DNA of 64,000 nucleotides from Sinonovacula constricta (lineage: Eukaryota > Mollusca > Bivalvia > Cardiida > Solecurtidae). The translations under genes were made by a program, and so were the position numbers. Under the pieces are notes generated by a model, which was not told where the DNA came from, did no database searches, and saw only the letters and a program-made list of their open reading frames with translations. Positions 21,659 through 32,985 of this stretch are shown here, one piece after another (position 1 is the stretch's first letter; every line of letters starts with the position of its first letter). The stretch lies in assembly GCA_007844125.1 (NCBI GenBank), contig CM017559.1:31347926-31411925 (forward strand), read 5' to 3'.

Positions 21659-23127
21659 TTTACCGTAAAAAATTATTTAATGAATTATTAAATGGTTCAT
21701 CACTGTGCACAAAACATGTGGTAATAAATATCTAATAGTAAATACGTGTTTAATGAAACCTTTCAACAGCAACATATAATGGGGGCACAGAGAGCCTGGT
21801 CAGATAGATACTGGGTTGAAATCTACATAATGTACCTCTACTTCTAAGAATGCTTATAATGCAATAACAGCAATTGATGGCCATCTTTAGTCACAGATTT
21901 TGATTAATAGGCACAGATGCATAATATGTATACCAAGCAAACCTACCATAAATCATAGAAAACCCACACATATTATACAACATACTTAAGTTATTGCATC
22001 ATTAGCCAAATAGTGTTCTTCATGACTAACAAAGTACACAATGTATATAAGTACATGCACAGTTAGGAGATACTTAAGGCTTTTTGTTTTTATGACAATT
22101 TTGAAACCTGACATGATAGTGTGATCCAGATACAGGAGGCCCCTAGATTGATCTAGGGACCAAGACATACCAAAGATATTACAAAAGGTAGTGGTATAGC
22201 TTCCTGGCTTATACAGAAGCAAACATAATGGATAATGTGACTTGTGTGCTATCATGCCAGGTGTTCATGGCATGCTATATATAGTTAAAGCAGCACTATA
22301 TCTGCTTCGAGTGGACACCAACTCTAAAAAACTAAAATACTAATGGACCTTTAACAGGACCTTTCCTGGTACCTGTACTAAATAATAATTGTGTAGAATT
22401 AGCATTAACAGATTTAATTTTGTCTGTTTTGCATAACATGATATAATACAAGCAAAAAGAAATTGAAAGGCAAGTGTATTATGTTTCACAATGTGCCAGA
22501 ATAAAAAGACTGGTAAACAAAGACCTTTGTTTTCTTATTACCAAAACATAAGCAAAAATATATGTTCATAACATGCCAATTTAACCCTTCTTGGAACCTT
22601 GAAAAGGAACACAATAACCTGTGCATTAATGCAGTTTTAACAGCCAAATTAGTACAATAATCCATTACATACATCCACTCTGTTACCCTGTCAGTTTATA
22701 ATATGTACCTCTGTCACAGGCTCAGAATAGTTTAGGCCATGTGACACAGTATGATGTCAAGATTAAACATAGCTTAGGAGTTGGAATATAAAATTGGCTA
22801 CAAAGTTGTTAAATATTAGCGGAACAAAGGTGAATTAAATATTAGTTAAATGTCAGTAATTCATTTAGTTTTTGTATCTATGTTTATGTTTAAGATAGAC
22901 AGTGTTAAAGGTTATGTTACATTCACATAATTATTTCCCTTGTGTAAGAATTACAGACAATAATTCCACATTAGTTGCTAAATTATTCAAATATTATTGA
23001 AGTTTTCAGAACAAAACAATTTTTTTTAATTGAAACACTAAATGTGCAATATATGTGAACCTCTAAAACATAATTAACCTCTTTTTTTGCATCAATAATC
23101 TTGACTTCCATAGCCGTCAGTCTGTTG
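21659..23127. other. No gene seen apart from a SINE fragment
   Basis: AT-rich sequence. The only recognisable item is the family B fragment at 22246-22330. Confidence 0.45.
22246..22330 (+). mobile_element. SINE family B fragment
   Basis: Reverse complement of the family B middle: 'atgccaggtgttca', 'gcatgctata' and 'cagcactatatctgcttcg' followed by 'gtggac'. Opposite orientation to the other family B copies. Confidence 0.7.
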
Positions 23128-23438
23128 CAGGGCATTTGTTGGGTTTATCTTCCCATCAACAGTATTTCGGTTATCTGGAGATGGTGTCCACTTGAAGCTG
23201 ATTTAGTGCTGCTTTCACTGTGTATAGCATGGTGTGAACACCTGGCATGATACCACACCCAGTCTCATAATCCTGTCGCCGGCCAACCAGTCATGGAACT
23301 ACCCTTATATTTGCTTAAGCGTCAGCATAGGAGCTATATCACAACCCTTACGACTTTAGTATTTAATGGCCCTGGATCGAGACCGAGCATTCTGTACCTA
23401 GAGCTGAAGCTCTATCATTGTGCTACCAGGACTGGTGC
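23128..23438 (-). mobile_element. SINE family B, long copy
   Basis: Runs from 'gcatttgttgggtttatct' to 'ctaccaggactgg'. Includes 'gatggtgtccacttgaagc', 'actgtgtatagcatg', 'gaacacctggcatgatacca' and a tRNA-like head at the right with 'tggatcgagaccga' in place of the B box. Confidence 0.8.
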
Positions 23439-23978
23439 AGGGTACTTGTGAGAATAATGAATGCTAATTAAGTGTAGGAGGATATACATATAGTAAGTTA
23501 TACTTATTTTATCATTCAAAGACATCAAAGTTTGAATTCTCAAATTTGTATAAAAGTGTTTCAAAATGATGTGGTTATTTCTAACAAATTTCATGATTTT
23601 TATCTTGGCAAAAACTGTCTGTTTTACCACCAATTATGTCTAAGAACCAGTTAAGGGAGGGCGAAGTGTTACTAATTCTTCTTGAGTTGGTATCTCCTTT
23701 TCAATTTATAATTGCCAGTAATATCTAGCTTGTGAGCGGCGATAATTCGCTTGATTAGCTGACATTTCCTTCCGGATCCATTCAAATGACGATTCGCCAG
23801 GTACTTTTTCAAATCTGTTAGCTTGAAATGGTCCAATTCTTAGTTGTTTACACAAGCTTCATTGATTTCTTTGTCCTTGTCCGCCATCTTTTTTTTACTT
23901 GGTCCCCAGAGGCTCAGCAGTGAGTAGCCTCCCTTTGAAATCAAGGGAAGTAACTGAGTTATCGGACTGCCCAATTAA
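23439..23978. other. No gene seen
   Basis: Mostly AT-rich. A slightly GC-richer segment near 23740-23900 has no supported exon. Confidence 0.4.
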
Positions 23979-24183
23979 GGCCATTATTCACTAACTCTTC
24001 TTAAGTAAGAATTGCTCAAGTCATGGATTTCAATCCACAATATCTTCATTTTGTATTAGATTAGATTAGGCTACATGTCTATATTTATGCTTCATAAATA
24101 AGCTTATTTTTGTTGGTATGAAAATTGTGACTTGCACTCAAGTCATGACTTAGGCTTGAGAGTGGTTGATGAATATAGGCCTA
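23979..24183. mobile_element. MITE-like palindromic element, family F (copy 1)
   Basis: Left end 'attattcactaactcttctt' and right end 'gagagtggttgatgaatata' are imperfect inverted repeats. The inside 'aattgctcaagtcatggatt' and 'ttggtatgaaaatt-tgactt' is shared with 54331-54562. Confidence 0.7.
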
Positions 24184-25140
24184 TAACCAATATTTATTTT
24201 TTAATCTGTTTAGTTTATTCTGTGAGAGGAAAAGTTAACAAAAAGAAGTCAAAAAAAGTTTACACATGATATGAGATAACAACCCACTACCTTTTTTTAT
24301 ATAACACATTAAAATCAATTTTATTTTTCTTTAACATTTATTCTACACACTGCAAGTTTGTCTATAGTAAGAAAAAGTGTTCTAATGTTGTTTTTGTTTA
24401 GTAAGTCTAGTAACATTTGATTAATTTTAGTGTTGTTTTTTTTCTTCTTTTAAGTAATATACCTAAAGTGACTTTAAACTTCCAACATAGTTTTGAAAAT
24501 GCTCTGAGGTATAATAATACATAGATACATGTATACAACATCTTCACAAGATGATAAGTTATACGGTAGAAACTCCCTAAACCGCAACTTCTAAACTCCA
24601 GAATCCTCTAAAAACGCAAAAGAAGGTGAAAGCCACATGTCATCATGGAAGTTTGTGTATTGTCAACAATTTAGTCAACCATATTTAATCATAAATATCT
24701 ATAAGTAACCTTCATAAAAAATTTAAAGTAAAAAGAATTTACATTTATCATTTGGTTTTAATTAAACCATTTATTTGGCAAATGCTATAGAAGAATTATT
24801 TAACACAAAAATAAAACAAATTTAACAAAAGTGAAAATAAAAAGAATATTTTACATTGTCCTAAGGCATTTGTGCTGTAAAAAGTATCAATGCAAGAAGG
24901 CGCTTGCATTGGTCTAACAAGCAATGCATTTTACATCCTCTCATAATGCCTACAACAAACAGCAAGAATATAATGTGCAAAAGGAATGCTTAAGTTAAGT
25001 ATTTTAAGCACAAAACACACAAATATATCAAAAATCAAGCAAATGTGCAGCTTAGTTGCAAAGGTAATACCAAGTTATAGTCTACTTTCAAGATACTGCA
25101 TGTTCAGCCAACTTTACAGTTTACCACTTGGTCATTGGGT
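24184..25140. other. No gene seen
   Basis: AT-rich spacer. Confidence 0.45.
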
Positions 25141-25375
25141 GTATTCGCCAATCTCGTACTAAGGCAGACACATGGCACTGGGAAGTCATATTACTGATCT
25201 GAATAACCCTCACAGGTACCTATTTATATTACTGGGTGGAGTGGAACCATTCGAGGTAAATTTCTTGCTCAAGGAAATTAGCGGCGACCTGACCAGGGTT
25301 CGAACCACAGACTCAATGATCCAGAGTTGTGCGTCCTACCACTGGACTATTCCGCTCCGCTCTTTTGTGCTATAG
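25141..25375 (-). mobile_element. tRNA-derived SINE, family C-type
   Basis: The right end is a tRNA-like head: reverse strand A box 'tagtccagtggtaggacgc' and B box 'ggttcgaaccc'. The body contains 'ggtacctatttatattactg' then 'ggtggagtggaacc' and 'tttcttgctcaaggaaatta', a motif common in marine invertebrate SINEs as I recall. A second copy follows at 25500-25684. Confidence 0.8.
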
Positions 25376-25499
25376 TTGACCATGAACATACTTTCTCAGG
25401 AAATATTCTCGTAAAAATGTAACTTCTCATTTCCAGTGACAATAAAGGAATTCAACAAGACACAGCACATTTTGTCCCTCATTGTATTGGGAATCACTA

Positions 25500-25684
25500 A
25501 ATTCGTATCATGTAACTGACCAGAATAACGTTTGAAGGTACCCATTTATTAACCTGGGTGGAGTGGAACAAATCGGGGTAAATTTCTTGCTCAAGGAAAT
25601 TAGATGTGACCTGACTGGGGTTTGAACCACAGTCCTGTGATCCAATGTTGTGCATCCTATCATTGGAATATTCCCCTCCTCAAG
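25500..25684 (-). mobile_element. SINE C-type, second copy
   Basis: Keeps 'ggtacccatttattaacctg', 'ggtggagtggaac', 'tttcttgctcaaggaaatta' and a weaker head ('ggtttgaaccaca'). Same orientation as the preceding copy, about 350 bp away. Confidence 0.75.
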
Positions 25685-25689
25685 CTATT

Positions 25690-26106
25690 AAAGTGTGACC
25701 TTAACCTTTGGGCTATCAATGTAGTTCCTACAAACAACAGACCTGATCATGGCAGAAACTTATCCCAATTTATTGAAAAAAATCTAATGATTCAGGAGTT
25801 AGGTTACAGTCCAGACAAGCTTAAAAGCATTTATTTTACCTTTGACCTCTAAGTGTGACCTTAACCTTTGGTCGTGCAAAGTAGTTCCTGCAAACAACAC
25901 ACCTGATCATGGCAGAAAATTATGCCAAGTTATTAAAAAAAATCTAATGCCTCATGGGTTAGGTTACAGCCTGACAAGCTTAAAAAGTATTTATTTTTTA
26001 CCTTTGACCTCTTAGCAAAATGCTGTCTTATCATGGCTAACACAATGACAAGTTATTTAAAACTCCCTTAAGCTCCAGCTAAGTTGCAGTCCTGACAAGT
26101 AAATCT
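25690..26106. repeat. Tandem repeat, about 161-bp unit, about 2.6 copies
   Basis: 'gtgaccttaacctttgg' recurs at 25694 and 25855; 'ctgatcatggcagaaa' and 'ttaggttacag' recur with the same spacing; a third, degenerate partial unit follows. Rich in TGACCT-like words, like the 146-bp array at 57.5-60.2 kb. Confidence 0.75.
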
Positions 26107-26198
26107 AGAGATATTAACACAGATACATGAACTGCCATGTGACAACTACATCAAACTTACTGCAAGCAAACTCAACAAAAATGAACATACAAAAACAC

Positions 26199-26405
26199 CA
26201 TACATGTGAACTCTCCCATTTTAGGTGGGAGACTTACATTTTCAGTAATCAAAGTTATATAAACTTTAGATAAATTTTGAGAAAATTAGGAATCCCCCAC
26301 TTTAAAAAGATAAATTTTCCTTCTTACCCTATTTAAAAAGATAAAAATCTCCTGAAATTGACATTATCCCTCACTTCTGCCTTAGAAGAATTTACCATGT
26401 ATGTT
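26199..26405. mobile_element. MITE-like element, family G (copy 2)
   Basis: Left end 'catacatgtgaactctccca' pairs with the right end 'accatgtatg'. Same length class and same terminal words as 16581-16786. Confidence 0.6.
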
Positions 26406-26512
26406 TGTTTGTTTGTTTATTGGGTTTCTTGTTCCATCAACAGTATTTCAGTTATCTGGAGACGGTGTCCACTTGAGGAAGATATAGTGCTGCCTTCACT
26501 GAGTATAATATG
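26403..26512 (-). mobile_element. SINE family B, truncated
   Basis: Covers 'tgtttattgggtttcttgtt' to 'actgagtataatatgc'; the tRNA-like head is missing. Confidence 0.75.
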
Positions 26513-27511
26513 CCGACTGTGCTGCCAAGTCCGATGATGTTATTTTATACTGTTTCAAAAATGAGTACCTGTATCATTGCTATTCAACTCCAGTATTATA
26601 GTATCACCACAATCTTTTTAATGTATCAAACAAAGCTGTGTGCCAAGAGTCTGCAGATGTCAAATTGGAGGGCACATAATGACCACCTAAACAGATGAAA
26701 GTATCTTGATAATTAAGAACAGAATCAGATACAAATTTGGTACATAAATCAGGTAAACCAGACAAGCATATGAAAAAAGCATGATTTCCTAACATTTGCC
26801 ATCCCTATTTATTAAATAAAAGGGAACTGAAATATCAATTCCTTGGCCATCTTATCATAGAAGGAAAAATCCATGTTTTAGTTTCTAAAGTGTATAAGGT
26901 GAATTTAGATAAGGAAAAGTTAAGGAAGTTAATAAATCGATAACACCCTCTAAAAGGAATTAAAAAAAAAATGCGAAGATCACATTCTGTCAGATTTAAT
27001 TTCCTAGCACTTCATGACAAAAATTGAACATAAATTTCTGTGGAGATCAAACAGCTTTACATGAAATTCAAGGCCAACCATGGCTGGTAGTGTGACCAAA
27101 ATGCAGGTATTGGCATTTCAAACTGTCTTTTACAACAAAAAAATAATTGCGGGAAAATTCATCTACAGTTACTAAATTTAAAAACATACAAATATGTGAG
27201 CAAAATAATGTTAATTTGATTTTTACGAAATTCTAAGTCATTAACTTTATCAAGTTCAGGTGAATATTTGGTATTTAGATGTTAGGCGGTGTCGCTTGTG
27301 ACAGTGTCCATACTTATGAGAAAGCTGAATTATGAAGCCCAAAGAACTGACCTTGCACGTACAGAAATAAATAAGTATAAAGAGAAGTAGACACGTTAAT
27401 TGTGTCCAGACATGCTTCAAATATTAGTATAAATTTTGTTATCTGTTTAAACTATTTTTACTAAAAAACACTGTAAAGTATTTAAACATGTAAGAAAACA
27501 ATAATGAGGTA
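26513..27511. other. No gene seen
   Basis: AT-rich; no supported exon. Confidence 0.45.
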
Positions 27512-28035
27512 TAAAAGGTGGTATCCAACAGTTTGGACCAAATTTATTTTATCAAATGACCAAATAAGTCATTGTTACCAGAAAAGGTCCTGCAAAATGC
27601 TGTTCATTAATGCCCTAGATCTGTGTGAAAAAGGGAAATTGTAAGACCTCAATTGTTATTACAAACAGGTAACTCCTATATGAGAAATGCTGCAAAGCTA
27701 TTTTTAAACTAAGAAAACAGGCTGCAGAGCTCTTTTTAAACGAAGAAAACCATGTGACAACTTATGTTTTACAATTGTTTTATCATTACAGTTATCCAGG
27801 TAATCCGCTCTAACTTCTGTATTTTTAGCAGAGACCACTTTCGTGCTTATTTATAGATTTAGAAAGAATGAACATTTAGTGTTATTTTTTGCAATGTGTA
27901 CTGTCTCACATATAGGGAGTTTTCAAAGTTGTCTTTACTCAGACTAAAGTATAGGTTTACAGAGAAATTATGCATAAATTTCTAGAAACCATGGATGAAG
28001 TTTGGCATAGGTAAACTGTCAGATACCACCTTTAA
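27512..28035. mobile_element. TTAA-type MITE (copy 1)
   Basis: About 524 bp. Left 'aaaggtggtatccaacag' and right 'tgtcagataccacctttaa' are inverted repeats. The right flank is TTAA and the left is ATAA, consistent with one mutation in a TTAA duplication. It holds an internal duplicated segment 'tgca-agct-tttttaaac-aagaaaac' (about 27690-27755). Relative of 28301-28774. Confidence 0.75.
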
Positions 28036-28300
28036 AATTATGAGGCATTGCATTTACAAAAAATTGCTTAAAATGTACAGAAACTATTATAAAACAAGAC
28101 TGAAGTCATACTGAAATTTACTTATCACAAATCAATTTTTTGCCTTTAAGTTGACTTAAGTTGGAATTTTAAAATGTTTTTGCTGTCAGTATGAATTTTC
28201 TTTATTATCTGTTTTACATCCATAAAATGTTGTATGTACGTTGAACCTCAGGGGTAGTCTGTGATACATTAGAACTACTGTACCTCATAAATGTTCTTTC

Positions 28301-28774
28301 TTAAAGGTGGTATCTAACAGCTTAGACTAATTTATTCTCTCACGTAACTAAATAAATTATTAAAAGATCAAGATCCACAAAATGCTATTTACTGGTCACA
28401 TACATACATGTGAAAAGTAATTGTCATTAGAAAAATGTACTTCCTATCAGAGCCACGCTGCTCAGTTTGCAATTTTTAAACTAAAAAGATTATGTGACCA
28501 CTTACTTTCGATATCACGTAACATGATCATCTGGTTATCAGCTCTGACGTCAGTATCTATTCTAGGTGATAACCCCATTGTGCTTACTTATAAATTTGGA
28601 AATATTGCACATTTAAAGTGAAATATTTCACAATTTGTATAGTCTTACAATTAAAAGTAATGTTTTAAACAGCCATTACTTTACTAAAGTTTATGCAGCA
28701 CAAATTCCCCAGAACAAAGGTAAGATGTTGTTACATGTTTAAGATATAGGCAAATTGTTAGATACCACCTTTAA
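28301..28774. mobile_element. TTAA-type MITE with perfect 19-bp inverted repeats (copy 2)
   Basis: TTAAAGGTGGTATCTAACA at 28301-28319 is exactly inverted at 28756-28774; total 474 bp. The outer TTAA on each side could be the target duplication, as for piggyBac-type transposons. No coding capacity, so it would depend on a transposase encoded elsewhere. Confidence 0.88.
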
Positions 28775-29044
28775 GTTAGCTTCAGTTTTCTCATCTAATA
28801 ATAAGACATAAGACATAAGAGACATTGATGGCAGAAAAAAAAAATCTTAAAACTTATTACAATTTATAAAATTAAAATATGAAACAAACAATATGAACAT
28901 TATTATCTTCATAACAACCTCTCTATAAAAAGAGACTCAGAAAAAAAAAGGTATATCAATACGGGTATCTTACAAACAAAATTGGTAAATAGCCTATGCC
29001 TGTACAGTAACACATAATAATTTCAATACATTTACATTATCCAA

Positions 29045-29050
29045 TTTATT
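29045..29050 (-). terminator. Candidate polyadenylation signal of the ZIP transporter gene
   Basis: AATAAA on the minus strand, about 365 nt past the stop codon at 29414. Confidence 0.45.
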
Positions 29051-29413
29051 TTTACATTGTGAGCTTTGTTTGTCTAAAAAATACAATGTGTACACAAAAA
29101 AAAACAACAACCCCAAAACACAACACACAAAATTAATTTTCCTCATGTAAGTAACCAAGTACATTCAGTTACAGTTTTGGTATTTAAAAGATGAGATATT
29201 GACAAAGAAATCAAGCAGTTACCAAAACACATTACAATTTTATATTTGTAAACATTTGAACAATGGTGTATTCAGTTATTAATTTCATAGCACTATTTGA
29301 AAAAATAATAATAATATTTGATCAGAACAATTTATAAAACCAGACAAATTTAGCATATCAGCCTCTCTTCTAATATGTATAAGATGCTGATTATTACTCT
29401 TTGTTGTTTGTCT

Positions 29414-30532
29414 TTAGTGTGGAGTAACGAAACATGTGGGCCCATCACCATTTTGCAAAAAAAGTACTCCAACAATAGTAGAAAATCCGAGAAGTAAAAA
29501 TAGCACTTTCAGTAGCCTTTGGTCAGAAGAATTGAACTCACATGGCAAAACCTCAAAAAATGTCACATACAAGAAAGTACCACAGGCTATGCCAGTTAGG
29601 AGTCCTTGAACCAATAAAGAGGACTTGGAGTCCCACAAATTCACTATGCCAATACCTATAGCTATGCCAACTGGAGAAGTCAGTGAGAAGAAAATAATGG
29701 ACCGAATAGTGCCTGCTTGAGACAGCTCACTCTGTACAAAATTCAGGCCCAGGCTGAAGCTAAGTATTGATTTATGTATGACTAAAGCAGCGAAAATATC
29801 CAACACGTCTTGAGACTTCTCCTGAAGACCGACTGCAAGACCCTCAAATAGAGAGTGGAAGGACAGCGCCAACAGCAGCAGGAGAGATCTCAAATAGGAG
29901 TGTGCATGATGAGGTCCAATATCATCATGGGTATTTGAATTGTTATCATCCTGGTTGGGACCTATAGATACTCTTTCGGAGCATTCATCACAGTGACGCT
30001 GGGTTCCATGGCGACATCTGTAGGAGAAACTTCCACTTCGAGCTGCAGGTCGATCACAGATTCCTTCGTATGAATGGTCTGTAATCTCCGAATGAGATCT
30101 CATTAACCGTCGTCCACTTTCCTCACTTGATGGTGGTATTAAGGGACTGGTTTCATCCGGAACTGTAGGTGTTTCCTCATGTTCATGTTCTTTGACTGTA
30201 AGCACAATCTGTTCAATGATCAAAATAAGGAACAATCCAAACATCATCACAAATTCAGCCACAGGGAAAGATGTAAAAATGCCCATGTCATTCAGTGTGG
30301 TCCCAAGGTCTACTCTGGTATCAGGGAGTAGATCTAAAATACCTGTAGCCAGGAAAACGCCGGCTGCATAACAGCTCATAAAACTAAGCAGACGTTTATA
30401 CAATATTTCATGTGCGTTACCATCAGATTTCTTTTGAAACAGTTTTTTCAGAAACACTGGTAAAATACCCAAAAGAAATGTCATCATAAACAATGAGAAC
30501 AAAACTATGACCTTCAATATGACAACCTCCAT
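29414..30532 (-). CDS. SLC39A1: ZIP family zinc transporter (SLC39A1/2/3 type)
   Basis: 372 residues in one exon, ATG at 30532. Eight membrane segments: about 4-30, 46-70, 89-113, 213-237, 243-268, 276-299, 305-331 and 338-361. TM4 carries the ZIP signature (LALSFHSLFEGLAVGLQ; H226, E230, G231) and TM5 has H253, residues that line the metal path. The TM3-TM4 loop (about 115-212) is long, acidic and His-rich (HEHEE, NTHDDIGPHHAH), the usual metal-sensing loop. ZIP proteins bring zinc, sometimes iron, into the cytosol from outside or from organelles. By eye it is closest to vertebrate ZIP1 (LATGILDLLPD, GTFLYVTFFEVLP), but ZIP2/ZIP3 cannot be excluded, so the symbol is approximate. An acceptor CTGATTTTTAG just upstream (exon starts at 30570) implies a noncoding first exon farther right. 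No break or missing key residue. Confidence 0.94.
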   Translation of the reverse strand: MEVVILKVIVLFSLFMMTFLLGILPVFLKKLFQKKSDGNAHEILYKRLLSFMSCYAAGVFLATGILDLLPDTRVDLGTTLNDMGIFTSFPVAEFVMMFGLFLILIIEQIVLTVKEHEHEETPTVPDETSPLIPPSSEESGRRLMRSHSEITDHSYEGICDRPAARSGSFSYRCRHGTQRHCDECSERVSIGPNQDDNNSNTHDDIGPHHAHSYLRSLLLLLALSFHSLFEGLAVGLQEKSQDVLDIFAALVIHKSILSFSLGLNFVQSELSQAGTIRSIIFFSLTSPVGIAIGIGIVNLWDSKSSLLVQGLLTGIACGTFLYVTFFEVLPCEFNSSDQRLLKVLFLLLGFSTIVGVLFLQNGDGPTCFVTPH

Positions 30533-30840
30533 TTTGTCTTGTTGTCTTTTCCTTCCTCTGTTTTCTTTTCCTAAAAATCAGGAAAATTTATGGAGAGCGT
30601 TTATGGTAAACTGCTGCTCAAAGTAAACTTCCCAAGTAGGAACAGGAAATCGGTGTCCAATTTAAAGGCTTCTTACAAAAAATCCAGACAAAACGAATTT
30701 CGGATATGGCTTTGCTGAATCATGATGCTGTTGCTGATTCTTTTTCTTTCTTCATGTTTTTTCATTACAAATTTATTCCAAGTTATTACACATTTTCAAC
30801 GTTAATAAACACGGACCTGCGTAAAACTATAAAAACATGT

Positions 30841-30912
30841 TGTCGGCCATTTTGTCTATCACGTGATACAGCAATGAACATATAGTATGCGGTTATTAGC
30901 AATGGTAAGTTT
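30841..30912. promoter_or_regulatory. Putative promoter region of the ZIP gene
   Basis: Contains a 12-bp palindrome TATCACGTGATA (30857-30868) with an E-box CACGTG, and a YY1-like word on the minus strand (AAAATGGCCGAC). On the plus strand AGCAATG|GTAAGT at about 30902 looks like a splice donor, so a divergent transcript is possible. All motif roles are inference. Confidence 0.35.
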
Positions 30913-31517
30913 ATATTACGGCTTTACATTATTTCAAAAGTAAATGTGTGAACAAGTGTCTAAAAAATAAATGGGTGTGACATATATTTTCACGAAAAGA
31001 GATATTGAATAATTTTGATTGATGACAAGATTATGAATCGGTTTAAAATGTATACGATTCGTATGCATGCTTCATCTTAGATCTATCATGGGACCGATGT
31101 TTATCTGTGCAACTTCAGCGCACGTGCTCGTTGACCAGTATTCGGCAGGTGATTCGTAGTAGCTACATTACAGCTAGTTTTTTTTTCTTTTTAAAGATAA
31201 ATCGTAATTCATCCAGTATAAAAATGGTGTGTCGAAAAGAATAACCTTAAGTATATGGGAGTATGTTGAACGCAAGAGTGGTGCAAACACTACAGATCAA
31301 GTGGAGTAGTGATGACTGTGACGATGGTACTTATCATTGTCTTATGATCGGGTAATTCTAAAATGTTAATCACGCGCGGGTGACACAAGTAGATCTAGCA
31401 TGCCTTTATGAACAAAGCATAGGCTATTGGATAAGCAAAACGAGTGTTATTATGTAGGCATATAACCAGCGTGTGTAGCATTTCTCATCGTCGGACACTC
31501 ACGACCGATCCATTCCG

Positions 31518-31724
31518 TTACTCTTCATTCATCGACGAAAGTAGTAAAGCCATGTCGATGGAATAGTCGAGCGTGTGTATCCGACGATGCGCACTGCTCA
31601 AAGTCTCTGGGTTGAAAAGCGGTTTTATTTTCTCGTAACCAAAATAGTCATATAACAGGGCTTGAATAATACGGTAGCCCGATGTCCCGGGCAAGTCAAA
31701 ATGCATTTTTGGGATACTGGTCAT
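31518..31724 (-). CDS. Small hypothetical ORF, 68 residues
   Basis: ATG-started open frame on the minus strand in a GC-richer patch; the product begins MTSIPKMHFDLPGTSGYRII and ends SSMNEE. It has no recognisable domain, signal peptide or membrane segment. Upstream of the ZIP gene. It may be a chance ORF or part of an unseen transposon; I cannot assign a function. Confidence 0.2.
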   Translation of the reverse strand: MTSIPKMHFDLPGTSGYRIIQALLYDYFGYEKIKPLFNPETLSSAHRRIHTLDYSIDMALLLSSMNEE

Positions 31725-32246
31725 TCATCATTGAATCAGTCCCTGGACAAGTCATAAATCGGCAGTCGGACAAGTGACAAATAAACAGCGGTTTCTAATT
31801 AGCGATGAAGACAACCAGTTTTACGATAAGAGCATTTACTAAAAACACGTAAAGGCGGTACATGTACAATGCACGCACCCGTACAAAACAGCCAATCATG
31901 ATGCGGGATACATAACGCTTCTACACAAAATAAATAAATAAAAGAAACAATTTATACCTTGTTTATTAGTTGTAGATAATGTATGTGTTGTTGTGTTGCT
32001 TAATTGAAAATGACGCAGACTTTCGGACAAGTAATTTTGTTAAGCTAACTAGTCTTGGACTATTCATTGATAAAAAAAATTCAGTCCTGTATAAAAAAGC
32101 CAGTGCTAAGACTTAAAACCATAACAATCAACATATATTTGAAACAGCGTATTAAATGTAGGTCCTATATAAGAAAGAAGTGGCCTATAAGCTCGTACTG
32201 AATAATATTACGTACTGAATAATATTACGATCTTTTGATCACGAAT
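31725..32246. other. No gene seen
   Basis: Mixed composition; the word 'ggacaagt' recurs several times (31743, 31768, 32026), without a clear repeat unit. Confidence 0.35.
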
Positions 32247-32248
32247 GT

Positions 32249-32283
<35 letters not shown>

Positions 32284-32287
32284 AGAG
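32247..32287. repeat. Compound microsatellite (CG)n(AG)n
   Basis: A run of alternating GC followed directly by a run of GA. The minus-strand frame through it (Ser-Leu and Ala-Arg repeats) is an artefact. Confidence 0.95.
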
Positions 32288-32627
32288 GCGTTTCGTAGAA
32301 AGAGGACCAATTTTAAGCTTTTTCAACATCAACATACAATGAAAATTCGTTTGTTTAAATACTATAAAAAGGCCGTTTGAAGGCATATTTAATTTTGTCT
32401 TAAAATGCATGTACAACTTCATAGCGAATACACCATTTCCGTTTTTTTTTTGGTTCACTAATAAATATGTGCACTGAACAGATAGCATTTTGTGCCTAAT
32501 ATAACCAGTAAAAATGTGTTTTCCCTGCCCTGTTTCTTTCGTCATTACTCAAAGAGTTCCAAATATAGTTAGGAACTCATTAAGCCATATTTAATCCCTT
32601 TAAACAATTTCAAGGGGTACACTGGTG

Positions 32628-32985
32628 AAGTGGAAGTTGTCTCCCTTGTTAGATAATATCCGAGATTGTTCAAACAGTTGGTAGGTCCTTTTAATTTGAA
32701 TTCTTGGACTTTATCGCCTGTTCTTTTGCAGATGGTGCAATCACACCCTGTGAAATTTATTACTTTTGCATCAATTTTAAGCTTAAAATCCATTTAAATA
32801 TTAAGAGATATTTTTAAACAAGAAATTGTAAATTTTTTGTGATGATAGTTAACCTGGGTGTCACAAGAAAGGTAGAAATTACAACACAATCTCCAAAGAG
32901 CACAAGCATAAAAACCAAGTAATCCAAATGAAAGGCCCTACTTGCATTTTGGGATTATTCAAGGAACACTTATGTCTCTCATTGA
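32628..32985. mobile_element. MITE-like element, family C (copy 2)
   Basis: Closely parallels 16918-17266: 'agttgtctcccttgtta', 'ggtaggtccttt', 'ttggacttt-tcgcctgttc', 'ggttaacctgggtgtcacaag' and the 'gaacacttatgtctctcat' end. Confidence 0.65.

Noticed and set aside
25141..25375. A genuine tRNA gene at the SINE head
   Set aside because: A and B boxes are present, but acceptor stems do not pair and the sequence continues into a SINE body; same for heads at 8820-8886 and 56460-56540.
32225..32545. 106-codon minus-strand frame ending in Ser-Leu repeats
   Set aside because: Runs through a GA/GC microsatellite; no splice or start support.
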